Origin: Dastarcus helophoroides
Taxonomy: Eukaryota; Arthropoda; Insecta; Coleoptera; Bothrideridae
Direction of reading: 5' to 3'
Assembly: GCA_028583605.1 (NCBI GenBank)
Contig: CM053327.1
Span: 29,438,626-29,502,625 of the forward strand
DNA: 64,000 nucleotides
The notes under the pieces were generated by a model. The model saw nothing but the letters and a program-made list of their open reading frames with translations. It did no database searches and was not told the DNA's origin. This document shows, one piece after another, positions 49,202-61,993 of the stretch. Position 1 is the stretch's first letter, and each line of letters begins with the position of its first letter. The position numbers and the translations under genes are program-made.

Positions 49202-49530
49202 CTAAGAGTGTAAAAAATTTATGTTTATGCATCCACGAGTTATTTTACCTATACAAGATTGGTCATTAGTATTATAATGTCTTGCGAGCCCCCAATTATT
49301 TAAATCAGTGTGTTTCAAGCTTTTTTTTTGGAAGCGACGTACTTTTGGTTGATTAAAAAAACCATGTACATTAATCCTGTAAGAACGTTCTCTTAATCTC
49401 ATGGGCGCCCGATACATTTTTGACAACCAAAAAAACGTCCTTATGACGGCCAAATTTTGAGGACTGATTTGTCTCGTATTGTGACGACGAACTTCCGAAG
49501 ACAAACAGGTTGGGAAATACAGAGCTACAT
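49202..49530 (-). pseudogene. Possible LINE C-terminal relic
   Basis: The minus-strand frame reads SSEVRRHNTRQISPQNLAVI, then RTFFWLSKMYRAPM and VHGFFNQPKVRRFQKK. The order of an RHNTR-like motif, RT, F, S and Y-x-AP resembles the region after the polymerase in jockey/CR1 LINE proteins. There is no polymerase core here, and the match is weak. Confidence 0.3.
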
Positions 49531-49750
49531 TACTAAGAGGCGAGCATTTTAAAATATTGTCTCACCATATAAGCTGAACAAAGCTGATCCACTACAATTG
49601 TTTATTATTGGAGCTTTCAAGGTCACTTACTAAAAACTAAAAAGTGTGAAGCAAATTATAAAAGCATTAGAACTTTCAGTCTCCTTTATAGCTGGCTACT
49701 GGAGGAACAAGGAAGGAAATTGAATTCAAGACGAAAGAGGTAACTTCGGG

Positions 49751-50070
49751 GGTAACCTCCGTGTGACTGCTAAGCACCACCACCTATTTGGTTTCCAAAC
49801 TCTGATACTGATAGATATTCAAACTTATTAGGTCTGTGCTATTAAAATCAAGTCTTCTTGGCTTTTCCAGAGAGCGACTGCTTGCTAGGTGCTTGTGGCT
49901 CAACTGTTGGTAGTTCGGCCACCTATGATTCACTACATACACGCGTTAAGAGAGCTGCATACTGTGGTCTAGATTGCGTTCTATTTGCATGAACCCTTGT
50001 TGGAGTTTGTCCACAGTTCCTACTACGGGGCAATAGGTGGCGATACTTTGGAGTCACACGGAGATTATCC
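49751..50070. mobile_element. Inverted-repeat element of about 320 bp (MITE-like)
   Basis: The ends are imperfect inverted repeats of about 38 bp: GGTAACCTCCGTGTGACTGC (from 49751) against the complement of GAGTCACACGGAGATTATCC (ending 50070), each with an inner CACCTATT/AATAGGTG. The interior is GC-richer than the surroundings and non-coding. No clear target duplication was found. Confidence 0.65.
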
Positions 50071-52429
50071 ACTGATTCTTTAGATTATCTTTTAGTCCAG
50101 AACATTTGACAACATTCGGATTGCATATGCCAAACTGACGAGATCTGATAAAATCGATTTTTGGTTTCCAAATCTGCTAACTGTTGGGAGCTATTTGGTC
50201 TTTGCATTAGACTTTTTAGAACATCGCTTTCGATGAAAAATGTTGGGTCTATTAGAAATTCAGAGAAAAAACTTGAACTTTCGATCTTTGGTTAGGAAAT
50301 CTAATTTCCTATTTTTTTATTGAATTTTAGGCTTTCCTGCAATTTTTGGTTTTAACAGGGGCGAATCTATAGAAAGATTTTTCTGATCCAGACGTTTATA
50401 CTAAGAATTCCTGTATCTGGATCTGTCTGAATTCGTTATGGGTTACCCAAAATTTAGGTCAGCCCTCAGGCCACCCTTTTCGGGCCCATTGTATATCCTG
50501 TATCGTTTTAAATTCAAATGTCAAATCTAAAACTGCAAAATTAAACCCGAAATTAAAAAAAAAACTGTGAAAATTTAGGTTTGAGATCTAAATTTTCGAG
50601 TTAAAGTTAAAAAATAAAAAATAGAGCAGAAAAAATTTAATATTTTAACAAATTTTGTCTTATTTTTTTCAGAATTTGGTTTTTTATGAAAGTACTCTGC
50701 TTTGTTTTCTAGCATTAATTTTTTTAATTCAACGATGATTAAAATCAAAATTTTACGAGACTATATTATGAAATAAAATTTGTAAACTTGACTTTAACAT
50801 TTTTTCAATTTTTTGTAAATTTTGGAAAAAGAAAGGAAATTACAACCTTGTAGAAATTAAAGTGAAAGTTTCAGAAGAAAGTATTAAAATTTCAGGTAAA
50901 CTGAAGATATTTTTTAGAAACTTGAAATGGGTATTTTTAAAAACTTGGGAAAGGTAATAAAAAAATATTAGATCGATTTTTTTAATGTAAATTTAACGGA
51001 AGTCCTATTTCTTTATAATTTCAATCTTGAAGCTAAAATTTTAAAATTTACCTTCAAATCTGGAAAAGACAAAAATCTAGAGTTTTCGATGTTTTTCAAA
51101 TTAAATTAAAAAATTTAGAAAAATTCAAATGTGTCGCAAAAATTTTCTGGTCTTTATTTTTCAAATCATAAACATTTTCTTAGTCTCGACATTTTTTTCA
51201 GAAGTTCAATGATAAACTATGCTACAAATTATTTAATTTTAACCTGAAAGGTTGAATTTTGAGATTCACGTGGAAATTTTAAAAAATTGAAAGAAAATTT
51301 GGACATTTGAGAAAAAAGGCAAATTATAACATTTTAGAGATTTAAGACGAAAGTTCTAGAAAAAGAAGTTAAAATTTCAGAGAAGTTTTATAAATTTATA
51401 CAAAAAATTAGATTTAACACTAAATTTGACACAAAAATCAAAATGTATTTAGAAAAAATGTCATATTCTTGATTTTAATTCGTTTAAAGTTTAAGTTTCA
51501 GTTCTGAATTATGATAAAATCTCGAGTTTCTCTCAAAATTCAAAATTTCCAGATTATTCAAGGTCAATGTTTTTTCTGAATGCAAGTTTTTAATTCGAAG
51601 TTTTCACGTTGAATGAAAATTTGATCTTTCCCTAAAAATCTTGATCACTTCGCTTTGAAATGTCGATTTTTTTTCTAGTTAAACGCAAAATTATAAAAAC
51701 AAGTTTAAACTTAAGTTTTTACAAACATGACAACTGAAAAAAAACGAAATTTATATAAAAAATATTTTAAAATTTCTATTTCAATATTGACCTTGAAATA
51801 AATTTAACCAGAATCTGCGCCTTTTTTCGAAACATCCATCAAACGAAGTGTCTAAAAATAGAATGCTTCTCATATTTTAGTCCTTTTTTTTGAGATTGTG
51901 ATTTTTTTTCCAAGTTCCCAATTTGCAATATTTATAAAAAATTTTGACTTTAAACTCACAATTTAAACTTTTTAGAAATGATTCGACTTATTATTCTCAA
52001 AATGTACGCTTTCACCTCCAACTTGAGACTTTCTTCTTTAAATTTTGAGTTTAAATTTAAATTTAAATACCGAAGAATTCAATTTTAAAATCGAAAATCA
52101 AAAATGCAGCAAAAGTAAAAATAAGATTTTAATCGATATTTTTGTTAATTAATTCGATTTGGGTTTTCACAATTTTTACTGAAATAAGTTTTTCATTCTT
52201 CAAGGAAAGCCGTATTTTTGTAGCTTCCACGAAATAAAAATAAATAGGTAGTAATACCAGCTCAGTTTTGAGAAATTCTGATCAGTTCCTGGATTTTAAA
52301 GTAAAAAAAAAATAGAAATCTCGAAATAAATACTGAAATTTTGATTAATATTTGGAAATTCTGGGTCCGTCTCGGAATTTCAAGTTTAAAGTTTAAATGT
52401 ATAGAACCATGTTGGAATTTGAAATCTTG
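50071..52429. other. AT-rich low-complexity DNA
   Basis: Mixed A-rich and T-rich blocks, no coding sequence or distinct repeat recognised. Confidence 0.6.
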
Positions 52430-53305
52430 TTGGAATTTTTCGATGAAAGTTGCAAAGGTTTGTGTACAATTTTGAAAAAAAAAGTTGAAATTTGTAAAAA
52501 AGTCTCAAATTTTAAGAAAGTAAAGATTTTAAGTACAAATTTAGAATGACGAAAAAAAGACATTTTAAAATTTCGGAAAAAACAAGATAATTCAAAATTA
52601 TTAGAAAAAGTAAAGAAATTGGGTTTAAAAACGAAATTTTTAATCCTAATTTTAGGGTACCTAAAATAATAGGGAAAAGTTTAAAATGTAAACTCGAAAG
52701 TTAGAGAAAGAAGTTGAATATTCTCTGTATCTTCTTTGAGAAGTTTGGTTAACTCCAATTCTGTTGAGTGACATTTTTTTTGCCAGTTGCTTCTTCCACA
52801 CCTCTAGATTTTCAGTTATTTTTTTCGTTAAGGATTGGCAATCTATACATTGCCCCAAACAACGATCGCGTTAGATCTTAGTTTGTCAATCGCTGTTTGT
52901 GACTCACTAAAAAAAACACTTACAAACTTAAGTGTTTTTTTGGTAGCAATCCTTAACGAAAAAAGGTAACTGAAAATCAAGACGTGTGGAAAAAGTAACT
53001 GGTGAAGAAAACGCCACTAAACAGGAATGGAAAGAAGCTGAAATTAGTAAAAATATTCCGTATTTTGTACAAATTCTTTGTAATTTTGACTTAAATCCTA
53101 ATGATAAATGTGGAAATATCTTTTTTTTGGTGGAATGGACTGATCCTTGGTTATTTTCAAAAATTGAAATACAAATCTTGTCCCCTGAAACCAAGAAATA
53201 TTCAAAATTACAACAAAGGTTGCTTTAACGCGTTTCGAGAGTCAAGTTATCATCTTCAGAGAGATACCAAATAAAATATCCAAAAATAAATATCAATATT
53301 TAGGT
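52430..53305. repeat. Duplicated fold-back module, copy 1
   Basis: About 875 bp that recur at 60502-61372. Inside is a fold-back: arms 52755-52839 and 52945-53030 (inner part CGTTAAGGATTG/CAATCCTTAACG) surround a second hairpin AAAAAAACACTT/AAGTGTTTTTTT at 52909-52940. PAL copy 10 closes the module. Confidence 0.85.
53129..53268. repeat. PAL copy 10 (left half only)
   Basis: A complete left half, TGGTGGAATGGACTGATCC to GAGAGATACC, with no right half. It is part of the duplicated module. Confidence 0.85.
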
Positions 53306-53735
53306 TATGTGACAACTTTCTCATCATTTTCGCTTCAAACTCAAAATTTTGACTTCAATTCAATTGATTTATAAAATGTATATTCTAAACTGCAGGAACC
53401 GTTTCCAGAATTTTTCATTTTCCTCTGAAAATTAATGCTTCCCTTGAAATTTCGACATTTTCTCGAAATTTCGACTTTTTTCTCAAAATTTCTGTTTTTT
53501 CTTTGAAATTTGTAATGTATTCTAAAATTCGACTTTTTTTCTGAAAATACGACTTTCCCAATCTCAAAGTTTGTTGTTTTTTGTTCAAAATTTTGTCATT
53601 TTTCAAAATTTTACTTTTTCTGAAAATTTCGACTCTCGCTTTATTTTCGAAATTTGGTATATCTTTAATAAAGAAGTAAAAATTTTTAGAATAATATTTA
53701 TCAGAAAATTTTGACAAAGATTTTTGGAAAATTTT

Positions 53736-55216
53736 GATGAAACGGACTGGTCCTTGGTTATCTTAAAAAATCGAAGCACAAATCTTGTCCCCTGAAACCA
53801 ATAAAGATTAAAAAGCAAAACAAAAGTTGCTCTAACGCGTTTCGGCAGCCAAACTATCATCTTCAGAGAGATGCTGTATAGTATAGTATAGTACAGTGTA
53901 GTGTAGTGTAGTGTAGTGTAGTGTAGTGTAGTGTAGTGTAGTATAGTATAGTATAGTATAGTACAGTACAGTATAGTATAGTATAGTATAGTATAGTATA
54001 GTATAGTATAGTATAGTATAGTATAGTATAGTATAGTATAGTATAGTATAGTATTGTACTGTATAGTATAGTTTAGTTTAGTATAGTACAGTATAGTATA
54101 GTATAGTATAGTATAGTATAGTACAGTACAGTACAGTACAGTACAGTACAGTACAGTTCAGTATAGTACAGTTCAGTACAGTACAGTTCAGTACAGTACA
54201 GTACAGTACAGTAAAGTACAGTATAGTATAGTATAGTATAGTATAGTATAGTGTAGTATAGCATAGCATAGTACAGCATGGTATAGTATAGTACAGTATA
54301 GTATAGTATAGGATACTATAGTATAGTATAGTATAGTATAGTGCAGTATAGTATAGTATAGTATAGTATAGTATAGTATAGTATAGTATAGTATAGTATA
54401 GTATAGTATAGTATAGTATAGTATAGTATAGTATAGTATAGTATAGTATAGTATAGTATAGTATAGTATAGTATAGCATAGTATAGTATAGTATAGTATA
54501 GTATAGTATAGTATAGTATAGTATAGTATAGTATAGTATAGTATAGTATAGTATAGTATAGTATAGTATAGTATAGTATAGTATAGTATAGTATAGTATA
54601 GTATAGTATAGTATAGTATAGTATAGTATAGTATAGTATAGTATAGTATAGTATAGTATAGTATAGTATAGTATAGTATAGTATAGTATAGTATAGTATA
54701 GTATAGTATAGTATAGTATAGTATAGTATAGTATAGTATAGTATAGTATAGTATAGTATAGTATAGTATAGTATAGTATAGTATAGTATAGTATACAGTA
54801 GTAGTATAGTATAGTATAGTATAGCATAGTATAGTATAGTATAGTATAGTATAGTATAGTATAGTATAGTATAGTATAGTATAGTATAGTATAGTATAGT
54901 ATAGTATAGTATAGTATAGTATAGTATAGTATAGTATAGTATAGTATAGTATAGTATAGTATAGTAGTATAGTATAGTATAGTATAGTATAGTATAGTAT
55001 AGTATAGTATAGTATAGTATAGTATAGTATAGTATAGCATAGTATAGTATAGTATAGTATACTATAGTGTAGTATAGTATAGCATAGCATAGTACAGCAT
55101 GGTATAGTATCTCTCTGAAGATGACAGCTTGGCTGTCGAAACGCGTTAGAGCAACCTTTGTTGTGCTTTCTAATCTTTCTTGCTTTCAGGGGACAAGATT
55201 TTTATTTCAATTTTTG
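53736..55216. repeat. PAL copy 11, centre expanded to a satellite
   Basis: Left half TGATGAAACGGACTGGTCC to CTTCAGAGAGATGC, then 1.2 kb of GTATA repeats, then the right half ATCTCTCTGAAGATGACAGC to GATTTTTATTTCAATTTTTG. The satellite sits exactly at the palindrome centre. Confidence 0.9.
53874..55110. repeat. (GTATA)n pentanucleotide satellite
   Basis: About 247 units of five bases. Blocks of variant units occur (GTGTA near 53897-53940; GTACA and GTTCA near 54120-54215), whereas the middle is nearly pure. Open frames of up to 320 codons on the minus strand arise because five-base units without a stop repeat every five codons; they are not genes. Confidence 0.95.
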
Positions 55217-58200
55217 AAAATTTTGATTTTTTGTAAAAAGACAAAAATTTTAGAAAATTCAAATTCCAACGTGTCTCTCAAAAGTTCAACGTTTATGTCA
55301 ATAACGGATATTTTCTAACGTGACATCGCCCTCTGTCACTGAGGGTAGGGGCTTGTCCTTCACTCAGATAGTCGTTAAAAAATAAATATTTAGTCGGGAA
55401 ATTTCGGTTCTCTTTCTTGAAATTTGAACTTTTTTCGTGAACATTTCCTCAAAATTTAGCCTTATTCCAAATTTCGACAAAATATGGGTTTCTCTGAGAA
55501 ATTTCTAATTCTTACTAAATTTAGACTTTTTTTTAAATGAAATCTTTTTTTTTAAATGTCGATCTTTTCCTCGAAATTTTTTTGTTTTCAAAGTTTGATC
55601 GTGTTTTAGAAACTTCCGATTTTTACCTCGAAAATCGTTTTTCTCTTAAAATTTGGATATTTTTTAAGTTTTACTAAAAGATCAGATTTTTATATTAAAT
55701 TTGGTTTCCTGAAAATTCCGACTTTATCCTAAAGGTTTTTTTGTTTTAATTCCTCTTTTTCTAAATACGACTTTTTACTCAAAATTCGACTAATTTATCA
55801 AAAATTTAAAAAATATTATTTTATAGAAATTTCGGCCTTTTTCTCGAAACTTTGATTGTCCAAGAATTTCATCTGTTTCAATCTGTTTCTCATAATATGT
55901 ATTTTTGAAGCTTCGACTAAATGTCTTATTTCTATAAAATTCTACTTAAGATAGAGTTTTTTATCCAGAATTTGAGTTTTTGTTAAAATTAGTTTATTTT
56001 TCTAAAATTAGATTAATATTTTAACAAAAATATAAAAGTTTTGAGAATCATATTTTTACTTTAATTGTAAGAGCAATATTTTCATAAACTGATTTTTTTT
56101 TCTTTCAAATTCGATTTGTTCTGGAAATTGCGACTTTTTCACAAAATTCGCATTCGCATTCGCTTTCGCGAATGTGGGAAAACCAGCATTCGTTACATCC
56201 AGAGACTAGCTACACCCGTAGTATGTACATACGTCAACCTGGCCAACTTTTAATGTTCCTTGCATACCTTTAGTGATTTTCTTTTATAGGCAACATTATA
56301 AACAGTCATTCAAAGTTAGCAAGCATATATACATATTATTGTTATAAGAGTTGCCTGCGTCTTGAAGCTATATTTTTCTTCAGTTAAGACTACAGATCAC
56401 CCATTTAGATGCTTTGTGACATTAACTTTTGCATCTTGGTTTCAGTGTTGTTCAAAAACAAGCACTTCCACTGGTAAATAGAAATAAATTCATTGTTGCA
56501 CAGCACGACCGGCGCCGTCGCGTAGCGTCGCGTCGGTCTTCGTTTGCTCTATTATCATTGGCTAATGCTAACTACTTTTATATCTAGTAAATTTGCACCA
56601 AATCTATTATGATATAAAGTTTTGGTAAAAGGAGACCTTTCGCTAAAGAAAACGTTTACTCTGTTTTTAAACCGCATCCTAAATTCGCCTAAAAAACGAC
56701 ATATACAAGGTGGAAATTCTAACTCGAATAAATTCAGTAATACTGGAACAAAATTTTTCTAATAGATCTTCTGAAATAGGTCGACTTTATTGGCACATTT
56801 TACGGTGGTTTTTGCATTTTCCCCTTGATAACTAACCCTTAACTTTTTTTTAGTGAGGTGATTTGTCTTGTGGCCCTCATTTAAAAGACCTTTTCAAGGG
56901 GATTACAGATGCAATATGCGATTTTGTGACTGTCAAACGTAAAAAATGGAAAAAATATTAAAATATTAAAATATGAAACTCTTTAAGGTAAGTTAAGTAA
57001 GTAGAGTTCCAAACGTGCACCATTTGCATATTTATTACCCAGATTTTCATTTTTATTTAAAAACCGATTTTCAACCCAAAATTTAGAAAGAAAAAGTAGA
57101 AAATTCGAATTAATTTATTTAGATAAAAGTACAGTATAAAGATAACAGTTGAAACTAATATGAGATTAAAGTCTAAATTCACATAAAAACCGTTTCGAAA
57201 TTAAACCCGAAATTTCGATAAAAAACTCGCTATTTTGAAAAATTGAAATGTTCCAATTTAAAGTTGAACTTCTATTAACCTCGAATTTAAAGTAAAAAGT
57301 GGAACTTTTAATCCAAATTTTAAAATTAAAGTCATGATTGCGAGAAATGTTAAGATTTGATTTAAAATTTTGGCTGAAAATTCCAATTTCAGAAAGAAAA
57401 AGTAGAAACGCAAAAAATTTCACAGAAAATAGTGAAAATTTTGGATTTAAGCCATAGAATCAACCAGAGACTAGAATCAACTCATAGGGAACACTTGATT
57501 TTATTAACGATTAATTTTTTTAAGTCACCGTATGTTTACTTTTGAGAAAGTTTAATGATATCTGCAGTTCTACAGATCTGAAATAGAGTCGTATAGGCTT
57601 TTACACCTTTCAGCACCTCGACCCATTAGGACCTTTTCTGCGGATAATGATATCTAAAAGCCAGTACCTAAAATAAGTTTAAAGATTGTGCAATCATTAA
57701 TTTCATAGAAAAATTATACCAAACAAACAAGTAGATAGATATGTAGTGCGGAACCGACGTTAATGTTTATGAAATGCATAAGCCACCATAAATGCATGAT
57801 GCAAACTGACGTTGGTAAGGCCCTTCAAGGCCAAAGAACAAGCACTTTCAATTCCTTCGATATTTTCCTGACAACGCATAAATTAACTTCTTCAAATGGT
57901 ATAAAGATCAGCTGAGTCTATCCCACGCTTTCTATTTTAAATACTAAAAAAATGTCTCCATTCAATTGTTGTCTTATCTATGTCTGCATATTCCTAGATT
58001 TATAGGATAATCGATTGCATTAATTACACAGAATGATATTTAAATATCAAGTTATATAAAACCAAGAACATTAAATTGAGCTAAATATAATTTTTGCCTT
58101 TTACTACTTTAAAGGAAAATAGAAATACTTAGCAACCAACCGATTTATTTTTTATGAACATGCAAGCAAATTGTGTCTTGGTGTTGCCACAAATTTGAAT

Positions 58201-58273
58201 TGCCTTTTAGATACGCAACCTTTTTATATCCCCCCCCCCTAAACCTGTTTCAAAATTTTACACCACTTAAATT
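55217..58273. other. AT-rich and intergenic DNA
   Basis: Low-complexity to about 56.1 kb. Then a more complex stretch to 57.0 kb with a GC-rich patch at 56508-56545, then AT-rich sequence again. No coding frame with recognisable motifs. Confidence 0.5.
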
Positions 58274-58506
58274 TTGGTGAAACGAACTGGTCCTTGGTTA
58301 CCTTCAAAAGTGAAATAGAAATCTTGTACCCTGAAACCAAGAAAGATTAAAACACAACAAAGGTTGCTCTAACGCGTTTCGACAGCCAAGGTGTCATGTA
58401 AAGTATCTCTCTGAAGCTGATACCTTGGCTATTGAAAAACGTTAGAGCAACCTTTGTTGTGTTTTTTAATCTTTCTTGGTTTCAGGGGACAAGATTTGTA
58501 TTTCAA
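58274..58506. repeat. PAL palindromic repeat, copy 12
   Basis: Both halves are present: TGGTGAAACGAACTGGTCC to AGCCAAGGTGTCATG, then AGTATCTCTCTGAAGCTGATACC to GATTTGTATTTCAA. Confidence 0.88.
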
Positions 58507-60257
58507 CCACTTAAGTTTCAAAAAAAGAGAAAATTTTAATTTAGAATTATAATTTAAAATTTGACAATTTGAAAAAACTGAGTTGATGTTTCCTAAAAAC
58601 TCAAAACCCATAAAATTGTCAAGCTTTAATCCGAAATTTCGAGAAAAAGTTCATCACCTTAACTTTTTACAGACTTTTTAAAGAGAAGTCTAAATTTTAA
58701 CAATCCAATGAATAGTTTTTGGGGTTAAAGTTGAATTATTTGGGAAAAGGTTTTTAGCTCAAAATTGTACGAGAAACTCAAATTCAAAAATTAAAATCAT
58801 GATAACGAGAAGAGAGTGGATATTTTGAATGTGGAATTAAAATGTTGACAAGAATGTCAGTTTAAGAGTGAAGATAATGAAAAAAAATTTTGAGGTTCTT
58901 TTTTGAATTTTCAAGTTTAAAATTAACTTCGAGTTTATACTTCGAACTTCAAGAAAATACTAAATTTCGAATTTTCAATCGATCCCTCAATTATCAGACT
59001 ATCGACTGTAAAATTCTCTAAATTTTCAGTTTAAATTGACATTTTTGGGAAGACGATTACCAGTTACACTTCAAATTTTCTATTCTTCTTTTTTAATCTA
59101 CAATTTTCAGTCGAAATATTGAGTTCAATCTTGATAGTTTTTTCGCTTTACTCTTAAAATTTTAACTTAACTTAAAAAGGTGAAATTTTTAAGACAATAT
59201 TTTTTGGGACAAAAATAGACTATTTTATCAAAAAAATTAAAACTCCGGCATCAAAATTCAAAACAATCTGAAGAATTTAGAGTTTCAAGGTAAAAGTTAA
59301 AATCTTTGGAAAAAATGTCAAACTTTCAACAATCATGACTATGTTTGAGTAAACAGGTAAAAAATTGGGAATTTTATAATATGTACGTCACAATTTCAAG
59401 TTTTTTCTCAAAATGTCGACCTCAGTTTTAAGATCCCGGCTTTCACTTGGAATATGTTTTACCATTTTTTTGAAATGTTGACTTCGAAACTCGTTTCTAG
59501 AAAAAATTTTAAAATATCGAGATTTCGGCGGACATTTGAAATCTTAAGAAATCGTTAAAAAACATTTAAGAGAGAAAAAATCGGGATATTCAAATCAATT
59601 GAAAATTTGGAAAAAAAATTGAAGAAGAATCGAAATTTTGACCAAGAACTTAAAACATAAATATTATCAGATTATGGTTGAAGTCTTGAAATAAAAGTTA
59701 AAGTTTAAAGCAAGATGTAAAAATATTTAATATAACCTAGAAACTTTGAAAAAAAGTTGAAATTTCCAGAAAAACTAGAACTTTCTAAAAAATTTACATT
59801 TTGTGTTGAAAAGCTATGCTTCCCTATAGAGCCCCCACTGCTTTAGTACAAAGTTTAAAGCAAGAAGTAAAAATGTTTAATTTAACCTACGAAGTTTGAG
59901 AACAAACTTCAAATTTCCAAAAAAACTAGAACTTTCTAAAAATTTTACATTTTGTCTAGAAAACCTATGCTTCCCTGGAGAACAACCCATTGCTTTAGTA
60001 CAAAGTTGCAACAGAGTATAGCACTTTTATTTTAAAGACAAAATTTTGGAAAAAAAAAAAGAAAACATTTCGAGTAGTTAAAACATAAAAGTCCAAATTG
60101 CAAGAAAGAGCCAGAAATTGTGAAAAGAAAATTCCAATTATTTTACTTAAAATTATATTTGGACTAAAATTCTGAAAATAAAGTCAATATTTTTTAGAAA
60201 AGTGGAAATTATGCTTCTAAATCTAACTCTCAAAAAAAAATTACGAGACTGATGGTT
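58507..60257. other. AT-rich low-complexity DNA with a 152-bp tandem pair
   Basis: No gene seen. At 59697-59849 and 59850-60002 a unit is repeated head to tail, each ending in CCTATGCTTCCC-like sequence followed by TTGCTTTAGTAC or CTGCTTTAGTAC. Confidence 0.65.
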
Positions 60258-60473
60258 GAGATATAAATCTTGTTCCCTGAAACCAAGAAAGATTAGAAAA
60301 ACAACAAAGGTTTCTCTAACGCGTTTCGACAGTCAAGCTATCATCTTCAGAGAGATAGTAGTAATAAACGCGTTAGAGCAACTTTTGTTGTGTTTTTTAA
60401 TCCTTCATGGTTTTAGGGGACAAGATTTGTATTCCAATTTTTGAAGATAACCAAAGAGCAGTCCGTTCCACCA
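60258..60473. repeat. PAL palindromic repeat, copy 13
   Basis: Left half GAGATATAAATCTTG to GAGAGATAG, a short centre TAGTAATAA, then the right half ACGCGTTAGAGC to GAGCAGTCCGTTCCACC. The centre resembles a seed of the TAGTA-type satellite of copy 11. Confidence 0.88.
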
Positions 60474-60501
60474 AAAAAAAGAGAGACTGAAGGTGTAAGC
60501 T

Positions 60502-61372
60502 TGGAATTTTTCAATGAAAGTTTGTGTACAATTTTGAAAAAAAAAGTGGAAATTTCTAAAACAGTCTCAAATGTCAAGAAAGTAAAGATTTTAAGTACAA
60601 ATTTAGAATAACGAACAAAAGACATTTTAAAATTAGAGACCAAATTTCGGAAAAACAAAATAATTGAAAATTATTAGAAAACATAAAGAAATTGGGTTTA
60701 AAAACAAAATGTTTTATCCTTATTTTAGGGTACTTAAAATAATAGGGAAATGTTTAAAATGTAAACTCGAAAGTTAGAGAAAAAGTTGAATATTCTCTGT
60801 ATCTTCTTTGAGAAATTTGGTTAACTCCAATTCTGTTGAGAGGCATTTTTTTGCCAGTTGCTTCTTCCACACCTCTAGATTTTCAGTTACTTTTTTCTGT
60901 TAAAGATTGGCAATCTTTTATACATTGCCCCAAACAACGATCGCGTTAGATCTTAGTTTGTCAACCGCTGTTTGGGATTGACTAAAAAAACACTTACAAA
61001 CTTAAGTGTTTTCTTAATATCAATCCTTAACGAAAAAAGGTAACTCAAAATCTAGACTTAAGGAAAAAGCAACTGGTGGAGAAAATGTCACTCAATAGGA
61101 ATGGAAAGAAGCTAAAATTAGAAAAAATATTCCGTATTTTGTAAAAATTCTTGGTAATTTTGACTTAAATCCTAATGATAAATGTGAATTTTTTTTGGTG
61201 GAAAGGACTGGTCCTTGAATATCTTCAAAAATTGAAATAAAAATCTTGTCCCCTGAAACCAAGAAAGATTCAAAATTACAACAAAGGTTGCTCTAACGTT
61301 TTTCGAGAGTCAAGTTATCGTCTACAGAGAGATACCAAAAAAAATATCCAAAAATAAATATTACTATTTTTA
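60502..61372. repeat. Duplicated fold-back module, copy 2
   Basis: Matches 52430-53305 along its length, including the fold-back arms, the inner CACTTACAAACTTAAGTG hairpin and a terminal PAL half. Small indels show it is an older duplication. It lies directly beside PAL copy 13. Confidence 0.85.
61196..61336. repeat. PAL copy 14 (left half only)
   Basis: TGGTGGAAAGGACTGGTCC to GAGAGATACC, with no right half; the counterpart of copy 10 in the second module. Confidence 0.85.
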
Positions 61373-61509
61373 GCAAAATTCCAATTTTTAAATTTATAGC
61401 ACATATTTTAAAAGACAACATAAAAATAAGTGTAACTTCAAATTCGAAGTTAAAAAAAACGAAATTTCAAAAAAAAAAACCTTGGAAGCTAACAGTGAAG
61501 AATACAACA

Positions 61510-61612
<103 letters not shown>

Positions 61613-61993
61613 AGTAAAAATATTAAGTTGTAATTCAAGATTTTTAGTGTGAAATTGAAATCGAAATTGATAGTATAATTTTGTTAACGTACTTTTGAAC
61701 CTTGCATCAAACCATTTTTTTGGTTTCCTGTGTTCGGTTCAAAGTCAGGGTTTAAATTACTTTTTTTTAATTTCTTTAAACCCATCATTCCTTCCCTTTT
61801 CCTGATAGTTCGATATTTTTTTCAAACGTTTCAATGTTAATCTCGAAAGAACAAACGAAAAAAAAAACTAGAAATTAATGAAATAAAAATTTCCTAAAGT
61901 TTCGAGTGTAAATTGTACGAGAAACAGAAAGAAAAATTAAAATTAAGTATAATCTTTTGAAAGAAAAGTCAAAGTTTAAGAAAAAAAAACTAG

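Noticed and set aside
54078..55090. Minus-strand open frames of 300 and 320 codons (LYYTI repeats)
   Set aside because: They are translations of the GTATA satellite; a five-base unit without a stop gives endless frames.
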